A DNA stretch of 64,000 bases from Nipponacmea schrenckii (lineage: Eukaryota > Mollusca > Gastropoda > Lottiidae): assembly GCA_030562195.1 (NCBI GenBank), contig JAUJPP010000005.1, positions 34,893,106-34,957,105 of the forward strand. The letters run 5' to 3'. Below, one piece after another: positions 28,401 to 34,351 of the stretch. The notes beneath the pieces were generated by a model. It did not search any database and was not told the DNA's origin. It worked only from the letters and a program-made list of their open reading frames with translations. Position 1 is the stretch's first letter. Each line of letters opens with the position of its first letter. Both the position numbers and the translations under genes were made by a program.

Positions 28401-31400
28401 ATTCTAACGCCTATTATCCCTTTAAGATGTTCTGAACACAATTAATCCACGTAAAATTCATTGACGAGTTCAACATTAAATTATAAAACGTTGAGGGCAG
28501 TTTAGTCACTGGACTGTTGATCATTTTAAACCAAAAACTTATCATTCTCATTTTTATTTGTATTGATAACAAGTGCCTTAGAGCACCAACAATAAATTAT
28601 TAGCCAGCTGTCATTTTATCTTCTAGTTAAGCTGCGGGGCTGGGATTATGTCCTCCTTAATGTGTTATGTAATTTTAGTACTTTATTACAGACGTGGAAA
28701 ATGGTCAAAGGCTACAAATCGTTTCCAAACAAGTAAGAGAAGTGATAAGAGACTGATGGTGTTTGATAATAGCGCTTATAGTTTAGATGTAAGAACATTT
28801 CAGTGATTTATTGAAATATCTAACATGGCAAATATAAAATTACTCGTGTGAAAGTATGGTAAATGGAACTGATTTCTAGCTGTTTTCCTAACACTCTTTT
28901 ACAAATGACATTGAACTTTTTCAATGAATAAGCCATATTGTTTCTTTTTCCCTTTTCTTTTTTCAGAATGACGAGATCTCTCAAACCGTAAGTGTGGCCG
29001 ACTATTCCTCTGTTGCTTTGTTAACTTTAGCGTCTTTTCAACAATTGATTTAACTGAAGTTTTCAAGTATTGCAAGTCAGATACTGCGATACGCCCACAA
29101 ATCTACTTTAAATAACGAAAGACAAATTTTATGGTATACTACTCCTTAGTTTTATTACACACATCATTGTCATCATCAGGTGAAATGAGAAAATAAGAAT
29201 GTATATACAAAAATAAAACAACAGCAACAATTAATGTGTTTGGCAATAAACAAAAATAACTCACAATTCAAATAGGGGGATTATCATAGATGACTGGGAA
29301 ACTCAGTGTTTATTAGGAGAGATTGGTATTTATAGTATTTACAAATAGTGTGAGGGATATTCATGGCTAGGTTTGTTTGGTCCCATTCTATACTGTGGTT
29401 GGGGTGTTTTACCTTGTGCTCAGCAACGGCACTGCTTATGTCTTGGGTGTTGGTTTTGTTTTTACATGACTGTCGACCAATTCTGACACTGGAAGGGTTT
29501 GATGAGTAGTCGATGTATGTACTTCCACTACTACTTCTACTACTGGGTATTGATGGTGTTCACTTCTTCTTCTATATGGCAGAATAAGGAGAGACTTCCC
29601 CAATAGTTTCTTGTCTTGATGCTGTGTTCTTCTGTAGTTCTTCTTCTGCGGTTCTTCTTGGGTATTATTTCTTCTTAGTTGATTCTGTATGGAGAAGATT
29701 GGCGTGCTTCTGGCCTATTTCTGTTATTAATCTTGACAATTTATCAGGGACAAAGTCCTCAATGATCACCACACCCACAGGAGAGCAGGGCGCTCTTTTT
29801 TTCCTTATTTGCTCACAGTGGATTAACAGATGCTCTGCGGTGCAGGCTTCACCACAAAGACATGGCTTTAGATCGTATCTGGTTTCGTACCTCACCCATT
29901 ATTCTTAGACGGCCAACCGATTGGCAGATCTGCGGATTAGGGTGGTGTAAAGCGCTTTACTTTACTACATAATTCCACTGGGGTCTGCGGGGCGGACAAT
30001 TTTTTGCCATTAGCCATAAGTGGAGTTTTTAATGAGGTGCCTGATGAGAAGTAAACCCGAATATTGAGATTCTCCAATATGCGCTTTATTTGGTAACTCT
30101 GGTGTCCAATGAATCCGGTATATATAAAATGTGTCGTAGCTTTTCTGTGGGTGTGGGTATTGGTGTTTAAATCTTTCGACATGATATTGTCTGTGACTTC
30201 TTCTTTCGAAATGATGTTATCTGTAGCTTCATCATTGGTATTGATTGTAAGTGGTAAATACTTTCTTGATGTGCTCTATTTCATTGTGTAGGCTTTCGAG
30301 GCCCTTGTTAACGCTGCAATAGTACCAATCTTGGTTTTTTGGGAGTGGAATGATGTGGAATGGAGGTATTGGTCCGTATGAGTTGTTTTCCGTTAGAATG
30401 TTGTGCTGTGGTTAGTTGGCGTTCTGGTGATGTTAATATCTAGATTTGGTAATGCTCGGTCTGTTTCTTTACGTATGGTAAATTTTGTGCGATTATGTTG
30501 TTGGTTAAGGTGATGAAGAAATTGGTCTTCGTCGTTATTTTATTTATTTACATCGCCTACTTTCCGGTACCAGAATAAGAGTTTAATTTGTGTGGTGAAT
30601 AGGGCTAAGGTTTCGAATCTTGATATAAGGGCTTCTGGAGGGAGTGGTGAAAGATTTGAGCCCATGAGGAAACCATGCATCTATAGGTACATTTTGATCA
30701 TTTTCCCAATAGGCGGGTTTTCCTAGATGAAGATGCTTAATTCGGCGGAGTCTTTGATGAAGGAGTTTGTCCATAAGTAAAGAAGTTTAGATAGGTAAGA
30801 TGATACGTTATAAAATACAGATACTTTGGAGCATAGGTGAGCGAATTTTAGCGATATTTTAGCCTTGCCCTTATCTGCTTGTGCTATAGTGATGTCTTTA
30901 TTCTGGCGTAATACTTTGGGGAGATTTGGTTTATTGTTGGTGGGTTTCTTTAGAATGGAAAATATTTGATTCCTGAAATGGTCTAAATTGCCTAAGTGCT
31001 AACTGTGATAACCCTTTTTCAATGTTTTGAATGAAAAGTGTTTCTGGTATTGGTTGTTGGGATAAATTTCAGGCCTATGGATAACAAGGAAGTTTGTATA
31101 TCAGTATTGGGCACTGTTGATGGTTTGGTTCGCTCGGGCAGTTCTGTTAGTTTTGGTTAGGTTCATAAATTTATTTTTTTGTCTATCTCTAATATGGGGA
31201 TCTAGTTTAGTAATGGCATTCCCAAGGAAAGATAGTGCTGATTCTTAAATAGTCTGAATGGGATAGTACTTCATAAAGTTTGGTATCTAGTTATTGTTTG
31301 CTGCGTAAGAGGTTGGATTTCTAGTTGCGGAACATTTAGATCCGGTCTTTGAGGAATGTTTTGTCAGCTTTGGATAAGATTTTAAACTTACAGAATACAG

Positions 31401-32751
31401 AATAGAATTGTGTGTGGGCAATTATAAATCATATTTTACTCGTTGAATTATACCTATTGCCTTTGGGCTATCGACTATAAAGATTCAAGTGTCTTTTATT
31501 ATTCTGTCAATCACATTTGCACTCACATAAAAATATTTAGTAAAATTCTGTTGGGTCAGTTTGAAATCAAATGTCTTTGAAAGAAAAATCCTTGCATGAA
31601 CTGGGAAAAATATCATTGACATACTTTTTAAAAGATAGTTCACTGGAATAATTTATCTTCAGTTTACTCCATCCAACAAACTACAAAGAGAGTAGTTTAC
31701 ATAACTTGTGATTTGTAGGCAATTTTCTGCAATCTGCAGATCAAATTATGGCGAAAATTCTACAATATTGGGAAAACTGTATCAACTATAAATTGGGTGG
31801 ATGGGGGCCATATTTCTTCAACATATATGGCGTCTCAATTAGCTTTTGAATAATCAATTAAATCATGATAGCTTTAAGCAGATGAATTCATTCAATCAAA
31901 CTGGTATTTTTCAGACCAGCTCCAATTTTGAACGGAATGAAATGGTTTTGTTTAGCAAACGTCAACGCTATGATGGTATAATGGGACCAATGAAAGATAA
32001 TCACTTTCTTCCTGTTCCACGACTCCATGTGAGTAAAGTGTTTCATATAAATATACATGATTGTGATTTATGTTGCTGTCGATCCACAGTTCAACTTCTT
32101 TTCTATACATACATTTTTCGGTCATTTACATGTGTTTCACTATAAAACACATGTTGCTGTCCATCTGCAAGAAGGCCTAACTATCCCATGTTGTAAATCC
32201 ATATGTGTTGCTGTCCATGAACAATTGCTTCTCTCGTTCACTCAAACATCCGTTGCCATCAATCCACATGCACGTTGCTGCGAATGTATATGTCAATTGC
32301 GTATCCACACAATAATACCACATATTGATTTTTATGTATAATATTATATAAGATATAGAGTAGAGCTACAAAAAAATTGACAGAGTTAAAGTATATAAAA
32401 ACCAGACTAAATAACAAACAGGCTCGCGCTTATAGATGGTTATTTTAGACATTACCTAGTTATGAACTTAAAACAAAGTTTTTCTCTCTTTTTTAGAATA
32501 CTGTTCCTATGAATCCATTTGATAATTTAACTGGAACTTCATACACATCTAGTAATGTTTGGTCTTCCACAAGTGATGGAATATTCAAACCGAGTGAAGT
32601 TGGGTTTGGCCCTAGTACGTTTGATATGGATAGAAAATCATCCATAGCTGCACCAAAGTTACATGCTTCACTTATTGAAGATAGAAGAGTAGAAGAACCA
32701 CAATCCCCCCAGATGTCGCCATTCGAACCTTATCCAGATTATGTGGATTAA
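243..32751 (+). CDS. Giant multi-exon type I membrane protein (FN3-like repeats, cadherin-like, EGF, TM); 5' end outside window
   Basis: At least 46 exons with GT-AG borders and a continuous reading frame. Exons: 243-414, 646-889, 1051-1168, 1331-1503, 1937-2096, 2320-2499, 2877-3104, 3226-3439, 3599-3837, 4015-4145, 4339-4492, 7378-7599, 7849-7942, 8284-8401, 8594-8739, 9934-10067, 10271-10546, 10918-11193, 11502-11644, 11914-12055, 12351-12454, 12910-13113, 13417-13591, 13793-14067, 14266-14409, 15098-15329, 15628-15776, 16118-16438, 19637-19805, 20209-20411, 20760-20946, 21370-21540, 23020-23421, 23617-23776, 23902-24047, 24278-24375, 24510-24675, 24931-25045, 25336-25540, 25734-25913, 26188-26560, 26814-27123, 28692-28788, 28967-28987, 31915-32028, 32497-32751. 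The product would be a cell-surface adhesion or receptor-like protein. I do not recognise a named orthologue. The start codon and signal peptide lie upstream of the window. Phases match across the junctions I followed. Individual splice choices (20411, 23421, 31915 versus 31881) are less certain than the overall model. Confidence 0.85.
4585..7275 (+). mobile_element. 5'-truncated non-LTR retrotransposon (LINE, CR1/Jockey-like) inside an intron
   Basis: The element sits in the intron between exons ending at 4492 and starting at 7378, in the same orientation as the host gene. Coding sequence starts abruptly near 4587 in the linker between endonuclease and reverse transcriptase, so the 5' half including the APE-type endonuclease is missing, as is usual for LINE insertions. 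After the ORF a short 3' UTR carries repeats of a 'tatgtttgtctgtaaa' type and ends in an A-run near 7262-7271. I found no clear target-site duplication. An 11-bp inverted match at the flanks (about 4505 and 7273) is noted but not explained. Confidence 0.85.
4622..7050 (+). pseudogene. LINE reverse transcriptase ORF (RT plus C-terminal zinc-binding region)
   Basis: An open stretch starts at 4622 with an in-frame stop near 4799, continues open at 4868-5212, then shifts frame near 5209 into a 605-codon ORF (5233-7050). RT motifs are clear: 'ATGPDELSG' at the start of the RT, '[19 protein letters not shown]' (fingers), '[15 protein letters not shown]' (motif A with catalytic Asp), '[15 protein letters not shown]' (motif B) and '[10 protein letters not shown]' (motif C, FADD). 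The C-terminus has a 'C-x-C-x(6)-H-x3-C'-like cluster ('[17 protein letters not shown]'). With only one stop and one frameshift the copy is fairly young. Endonuclease and ORF1 are absent, so it cannot move by itself. Confidence 0.9.
7378..16438 (+). CDS. Exon block 2: FN3-like extracellular modules (17 exons)
   Basis: Continuation of the membrane-protein gene. Linkers of the VD-x-TPP type recur (TVDITPP near 7481, HVDITPP near 12398, and a weaker form near 13495). In between are the same strand patterns ('[14 protein letters not shown]', '[14 protein letters not shown]'). Exons 14266-14409 and 15098-15329 differ. They hold a Cys cluster ('[11 protein letters not shown]' and 'DCRRECDCD' either side of the intron) followed by a Ser/Glu/Asn-rich, probably disordered segment, so a different module or a linker is likely there. 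Introns over 300 bp (1504-1936, 2500-2876, 7943-8283, 8740-9933, 10547-10917, 11194-11501, 12056-12350, 12455-12909, 13114-13416, 14410-15097, 15777-16117) hold no other gene. Repeats in two of them are listed separately. Confidence 0.8.
7898..8190 (+). repeat. ~42-bp tandem repeats derived from an exon end and its 5' splice site
   Basis: The 3' end of exon 7849-7942 together with its donor ('gaatttactgatcctgaa..ggattgtggggtatgtag') reappears in the following intron as degenerate tandem copies. Copies start near 8041, 8083, 8127 and 8169 and share 'gaatttactaatcttg' and '..tttgttggctatgtag'. The period is about 42-44 bp. In the copies the donor GTATGTAG has decayed to CTATGTAG or CTATTTAG, so they should not act as splice sites. 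Confidence 0.7.
8776..9801. mobile_element. Non-autonomous TTAA-flanked DNA transposon (1018 bp, 14-bp TIRs)
   Basis: Perfect terminal inverted repeats GGGGGTTGACAACC (8780-8793) and its complement (9784-9797) are each bordered by TTAA (8776-8779 and 9798-9801), the expected target duplication of piggyBac- or Kolobok-type elements. The inside has no credible ORF. It carries an internal inverted pair ('acgttggctttttt' near 9397 and 'aaaaagccaacgt' near 9512). It lies in the intron between exons ending at 8739 and starting at 9934. Assignment to piggyBac versus Kolobok cannot be made from TTAA alone. Confidence 0.75.
16743..16876. repeat. AT-rich ~20-bp tandem repeat
   Basis: Six to seven degenerate copies of a unit close to 'gtattagaatatgttatatct' run through this part of the intron after exon 16118-16438. 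No coding content. Confidence 0.75.
16896..17037. repeat. Near-perfect 142-bp palindrome (hairpin MITE-like) with repeated CACGAGT
   Basis: The sequence starts GGTTATCCTATGGCTACGAG and ends with the complement ..TTAGCCATTGGATAACC. The two arms are imperfect inverted copies centred near 16967. The word CACGAGT or CGAGTGG occurs about every 15-25 bp in both arms. It lies in an intron upstream of the Penelope-like element. It could be a foldback MITE or a template-switch product. Confidence 0.7.
17115..17466. repeat. Two tandem ~195-bp units abutting the Penelope-like element
   Basis: Unit 1 starts near 17115 and unit 2 near 17310, both with 'cctttggccccgcccatcga'. Both continue through 'ttattcaatggcctg', an oligo-T tract and 'aaaactcatcttaaacaaat'. 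The second unit runs directly into the Penelope-like ORF at about 17466. Direct repeats at the edge of a Penelope-like element resemble the pseudo-LTRs known for that class, but I cannot show that these units belong to it. Confidence 0.55.
17465..18858 (+). pseudogene. Penelope-like element: RT (palm) plus C-terminal GIY-YIG endonuclease, 5'-truncated
   Basis: A 404-codon ORF (17465-18679) is continued after a frameshift near 18645-18680 by a second frame to 18858. It starts within the RT palm: '[11 protein letters not shown]' (catalytic Asp of motif A), '[20 protein letters not shown]' (motif B), and '[10 protein letters not shown]' (motif C, YRDD rather than the usual YADD/YVDD). It ends with a GIY-YIG-type nuclease: a Cys cluster '[15 protein letters not shown]', then 'SIVYQATV' and '[17 protein letters not shown]'. 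In the second frame follow '[11 protein letters not shown]' and '[13 protein letters not shown]'. The N-terminal RT part is missing, so the element is truncated. It lies in sense orientation in the 3.2-kb intron 16439-19636 of the membrane-protein gene. Confidence 0.9.
18923..18971 (+). ncRNA. Hammerhead ribozyme (type I) downstream of the Penelope-like ORF
   Basis: The conserved core is complete. CTGACGA (18928-18934, consensus CUGANGA) is followed by stem II GTGGTAG/CTACTAC (18935-18941 with 18947-18953, one G-U pair, loop caaat). Then comes GAAA (18954-18957), a short stem III (A-C-A with T-G-T, loop gac, 18957-18965), and U at the cleavage position (18966, GUU triplet). Stem I forms from TTCTC (18923-18927) and GAGAA (18967-18971) next to the core. 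Hammerheads of this minimal type are known in Penelope-like retroelements, which fits its place 65 bp after the GIY-YIG ORF. Predicted self-cleavage is after 18966. Activity is inferred from structure only. The very short stem III would favour a dimeric or weakly active form. Confidence 0.8.
19071..19266. repeat. Foldback with 45-bp perfect arms
   Basis: The arm 19071-19115 (starting 'ggataatgtgtatatataaa') is repeated in inverted orientation at 19222-19266. Between the arms are two copies of 'gacaacccttgttacttatatatata'. It lies just 3' of the Penelope-like element. It could be the element's tail duplicated in inverted orientation, since 'ggataatgtg' follows directly on the element's 3' region. 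Confidence 0.7.
19637..21540 (+). CDS. Exon block 3: extracellular modules after the Penelope-containing intron (4 exons)
   Basis: Exons 19637-19805, 20209-20411, 20760-20946 and 21370-21540. The first is Cys-rich ('[17 protein letters not shown]', then 'LIFCNN') and is unlike the other modules. The second returns to the FN3-like pattern, with linker YIDLTPP near 20260. The third continues with '[14 protein letters not shown]' and '[14 protein letters not shown]', the same strands as in block 1. The donor after 'SSIV' at 20411 keeps phase 0. A donor three codons later is possible. The frame is open throughout. Confidence 0.78.
20972..21060. mobile_element. Partial, diverged copy of the 27957-28421 TTAA element
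   Basis: 'TTAAAGGGATAATAGG' at about 20973 followed by 'cttatcatgaatataaaatttgaaa' matches the left end of the TTAA-flanked element at 27953. The match is recognisable for about 90 bp only. I could not find a matching right end within the intron, so the copy is truncated or too diverged. Confidence 0.5.
21541..23019. other. Large intron holding an unidentified coding relic
   Basis: The intron lies between exons ending at 21540 and starting at 23020. At 21812-22239 one plus frame is open for 112 codons, then after one stop continues for 30 more. Around it base composition is more mixed than in the AT-rich intron flanks, and the encoded peptide looks protein-like ('[20 protein letters not shown]'). 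I do not recognise it. Retroelement ORF1 remnant or processed pseudogene are possible. Nothing else is visible in the intron. Confidence 0.35.
23020..24675 (+). CDS. Exon block 4: juxtamembrane extracellular region with furin-type site
   Basis: Exons 23020-23421, 23617-23776, 23902-24047, 24278-24375 and 24510-24675. The first carries a final FN3-like stretch and then '[12 protein letters not shown]'. The motif R-K-K-R|S at 23376-23387 matches the proprotein convertase (furin) consensus. The following exons form a region without TPP linkers: '[20 protein letters not shown]', a conserved-looking Trp pair ('IHWNP', 'KRWMP') and single Cys residues. If cleaved, the ectodomain would be split into a large N-terminal part and a membrane-anchored remnant, as in several adhesion receptors. 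Cleavage is inferred from the motif alone. Confidence 0.75.
24510..25913 (+). CDS. Exon block 5: cadherin-like domains
   Basis: Exons 24510-24675, 24931-25045, 25336-25540 and 25734-25913. The sequence runs '[19 protein letters not shown]' then '[10 protein letters not shown]', '[19 protein letters not shown]' and '[13 protein letters not shown]'. This is the usual plan of a cadherin-like/VCBS-type repeat: a 'D-E-E-x-D'-like acidic turn, 'G-x-L-x-V', 'F-x-D-x-x-F-x-x-K/R-V/I', and an 'NDAP' border to the next repeat. A second repeat begins in the last exon ('[16 protein letters not shown]', 'NGSLTVG'). Classical Ca-binding DxNDN motifs are only partly present. Confidence 0.7.
26188..27123 (+). 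CDS. Exon block 6: second cadherin-like part, two EGF-like modules, transmembrane helix
   Basis: Exon 26188-26560 ends the second cadherin-like repeat ('[20 protein letters not shown]') and opens an EGF-like module ('CLNGGACQP'). Exon 26814-27123 completes it ('[15 protein letters not shown]'). It continues with a second one starting '[11 protein letters not shown]', a calcium-binding EGF-type opening, and ending '[12 protein letters not shown]'. A single hydrophobic stretch of about 27 residues then begins near 27034 ('[20 protein letters not shown]'). It is followed by the basic 'RKGRGK' across the next intron. This fixes type I topology. Two minus-strand ORFs over this exon are shadows of its Tyr/Asp/Cys-rich codons. 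Confidence 0.88.
27340..27950 (-). mobile_element. LINE 3'-terminal fragment, antisense in intron
   Basis: Reading the minus strand from about 27900, a peptide '[14 protein letters not shown]..' with '[15 protein letters not shown]' matches the C-terminal region of CR1/L2-like LINE polyproteins, downstream of the RT. Open frame 27648-27863, with likely frameshifted coding continuation to about 27560. The rest to 27340 is AT-rich 3' UTR. It resembles the C-terminal region of the 2A-bearing LINE at 38.4-45.7 kb. No RT domain is present, so it is a 5'-truncated insertion. Confidence 0.65.
27953..28425. mobile_element. TTAA-flanked MITE (465 bp, 20-bp TIRs)
   Basis: Terminal inverted repeats AGGGATAATAGGCGTTAGAA (27957-27976) and its perfect complement (28402-28421) are bordered by TTAA at 27953-27956 and 28422-28425. 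No coding capacity. It lies in the intron between the transmembrane exon and the first cytoplasmic exon, next to the antisense LINE fragment. A diverged partial copy lies at about 20972. The mobilising transposase is unknown. TTAA points to a piggyBac- or Kolobok-type enzyme. Confidence 0.8.
28692..32751 (+). CDS. Exon block 7: cytoplasmic tail (4 exons incl. 21-bp microexon)
   Basis: Exons 28692-28788, 28967-28987, 31915-32028 and 32497-32751. The tail begins with a strongly basic stretch ('[11 protein letters not shown]', '[10 protein letters not shown]'). It passes through a seven-codon microexon (NDEISQT, bordered by tttttcag and gtaagt) and ends with a Ser/Pro/Asp-rich 85-residue region. 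Visible short motifs are NPF ('MNPFDNL', an EH-domain ligand type) and the acidic terminus 'PYPDYVD'. The intron between the microexon and 31915 holds an antisense Penelope-like element. An alternative in-frame acceptor at 31880 would add '[11 protein letters not shown]' to the third exon. Confidence 0.78.
29150..31450 (-). mobile_element. Degenerate Penelope-like element, antisense in intron, different family from the first
   Basis: The minus strand read from about 31450 shows, in shifted frames, the Penelope-type order. First is an N-terminal '[18 protein letters not shown]' and '[12 protein letters not shown]' block, then motif B '[13 protein letters not shown]'. Motif C has decayed to 'FWYRKVGDV' (expected YxDD). 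Then come '[15 protein letters not shown]', '[12 protein letters not shown]' and '[13 protein letters not shown]' (29937-30182). Near 29370-29470 follows a GIY-YIG tail ('[20 protein letters not shown]'). Motif B of the MGSPLSP type separates it from the [12 protein letters not shown] element at 17.5 kb. Many stops and frameshifts; inactive. Confidence 0.75.
29665..29900 (-). pseudogene. C-terminal zinc-binding tail of a LINE or related ORF within the Penelope-like remnant
   Basis: The minus ORF 29665-29895 contains '[19 protein letters not shown]', a C-x-C-x(7)-H-x3-C cluster typical of the very end of LINE polyproteins. It interrupts the antisense Penelope-like remnant between its palm (above 29937) and its GIY-YIG tail (below 29500), so it is probably a second small insertion. 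No RT accompanies it. Confidence 0.5.
31451..31914. other. Intron remainder, nothing recognised
   Basis: AT-rich intron sequence between the antisense Penelope-like remnant and the third cytoplasmic exon. No repeat or coding feature seen. Confidence 0.5.
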
Positions 32752-33260
32752 ACATGACAGATTTACACAATTTCTTTAGTTTTATAGTTTTTCATTGTAG
32801 ATTAACAGTTATTGATATATTGCTTCAATGTAATCTTTGCTTTTTACTTCTCTTCTCTTGGCTGTTTGCCTTTCTATGTATTTCTTTCATAGCTAGATAT
32901 ATTAGACGTACTCCATCTAAACTTTGAATTGTTTATCTTTAAAAAGATTCAAATTAACCAGGATAACTTTATTTTACCATCTTAAACCTTTTAAATCATT
33001 CTTCCAGGCTCATCATAAGATATAGGACAGGTATACATTACCAATAATTCACCCACTCTGGAATCATATTTTATTGGCATTGTAATATAAAAATATTTCT
33101 TCTATTTTCTTGACATTCCTTAGACTGTAAGTTTAGATATTATTCCAATGTTTAAATTTTGAGAAGATGAATTATTCTAATTATACATTTATATACTTAT
33201 GCTTATATATATATTCTTTTTCAAATAAAAGCTTGCAATAAAAACCTTTAGTATTTTCAT
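32752..33260 (+). promoter_or_regulatory. 3' UTR and poly(A) signals of the membrane-protein gene
   Basis: After the TAA at 32749-32751 comes about 470 bp of AT-rich 3' UTR. Two AATAAA signals follow closely (33224-33229 and 33237-33242). Cleavage is expected near 33250-33265. Confidence 0.7.
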
Positions 33261-34351
33261 TAAACCATGCCCACAATCTGTAATGTTTTAAGCATTATTT
33301 ATAGAACTTTCAGGAGATTTCTGATAATAGCTCCGCAAAATAGTTACGATCCACACTCTTTAATGCCACAATGATTTATAGAAATATATACTTAGTACGC
33401 CCATAATGCAAAAGCAAGGACTTACACTGTAGTCTACTATCAGACCAAATTCTACGACTGCTACGACAACCCGATTTTATATTTTTAGGAAAATTCGTAT
33501 GATTCGGGGTAGAATCGTGTGTAAAAGGCCGATTTTCGGTTTAAAAATAAGACTTTCCCGTACTTGCAGCGACTCTCCCCACGTATGCAACGATTGTACC
33601 ACAACTGAGCCCCGAAATAGCCGATCTAGCCACGTTCCAGCAACGGCATTATACCCTCGACCTTTACAACTGAGCTCCGACAGTACCACGATTACCCGTT
33701 TGTGCGAATACTGAGCCACGAAACAGTGCCGATCTTTCACGTTCTCTACTACGTCAGCACCAAGACCTATATATCCACACAATTTTCAAGAAGACCTCAT
33801 TCTAGTGAAACCACTATCAAACCGGTCATCGCGACTGTGCAACGATAAAATATGAGAAAATTGGGGAAAAGTCGTGGAGAAGTCGGGATGGTCCTGGCGT
33901 GATCCTATTGAGTTGTGACGTGATCGGATTGGATCGTGGCATGTTCGTGTGGATATGGAATTTTCGACCTGGGTGCGACGATTTTTTAGGTTCGAGCTTA
34001 ATAATCGAATAACTCTCACGATTATCAAAATCGTGGCTAAAACGTATTGAGGACACAGACGAACAAGTTGGGCCACAATCTTTGGTGAGTCGTGGTGCAG
34101 TTGGAATAGGCATGGCCCAGTCGTGAACACTTATACAAATGGTATAAAAACTCAACTTCTTGGATATTGTCATAATTTGCATAGCAGACAGCAAGCAGTA
34201 CTAATCTTACCACTCACCAATCATTATGTCTTTCTTCAACGAAAGCAATATTGAGTTGATCATCAAGCTTCATATGTTACATTTGAATTATCTAGATGAG
34301 GAAACAGAATTCATTACAGGAATGATTAAGATAGCTTGCCAGGCAAGGTAA

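Noticed and set aside
33477..34194. Several ORFs on both strands in the CGA-rich blocks
   Set aside because: Composition artefacts of the Harbinger flanks. No domain, and similar words occur in both blocks.
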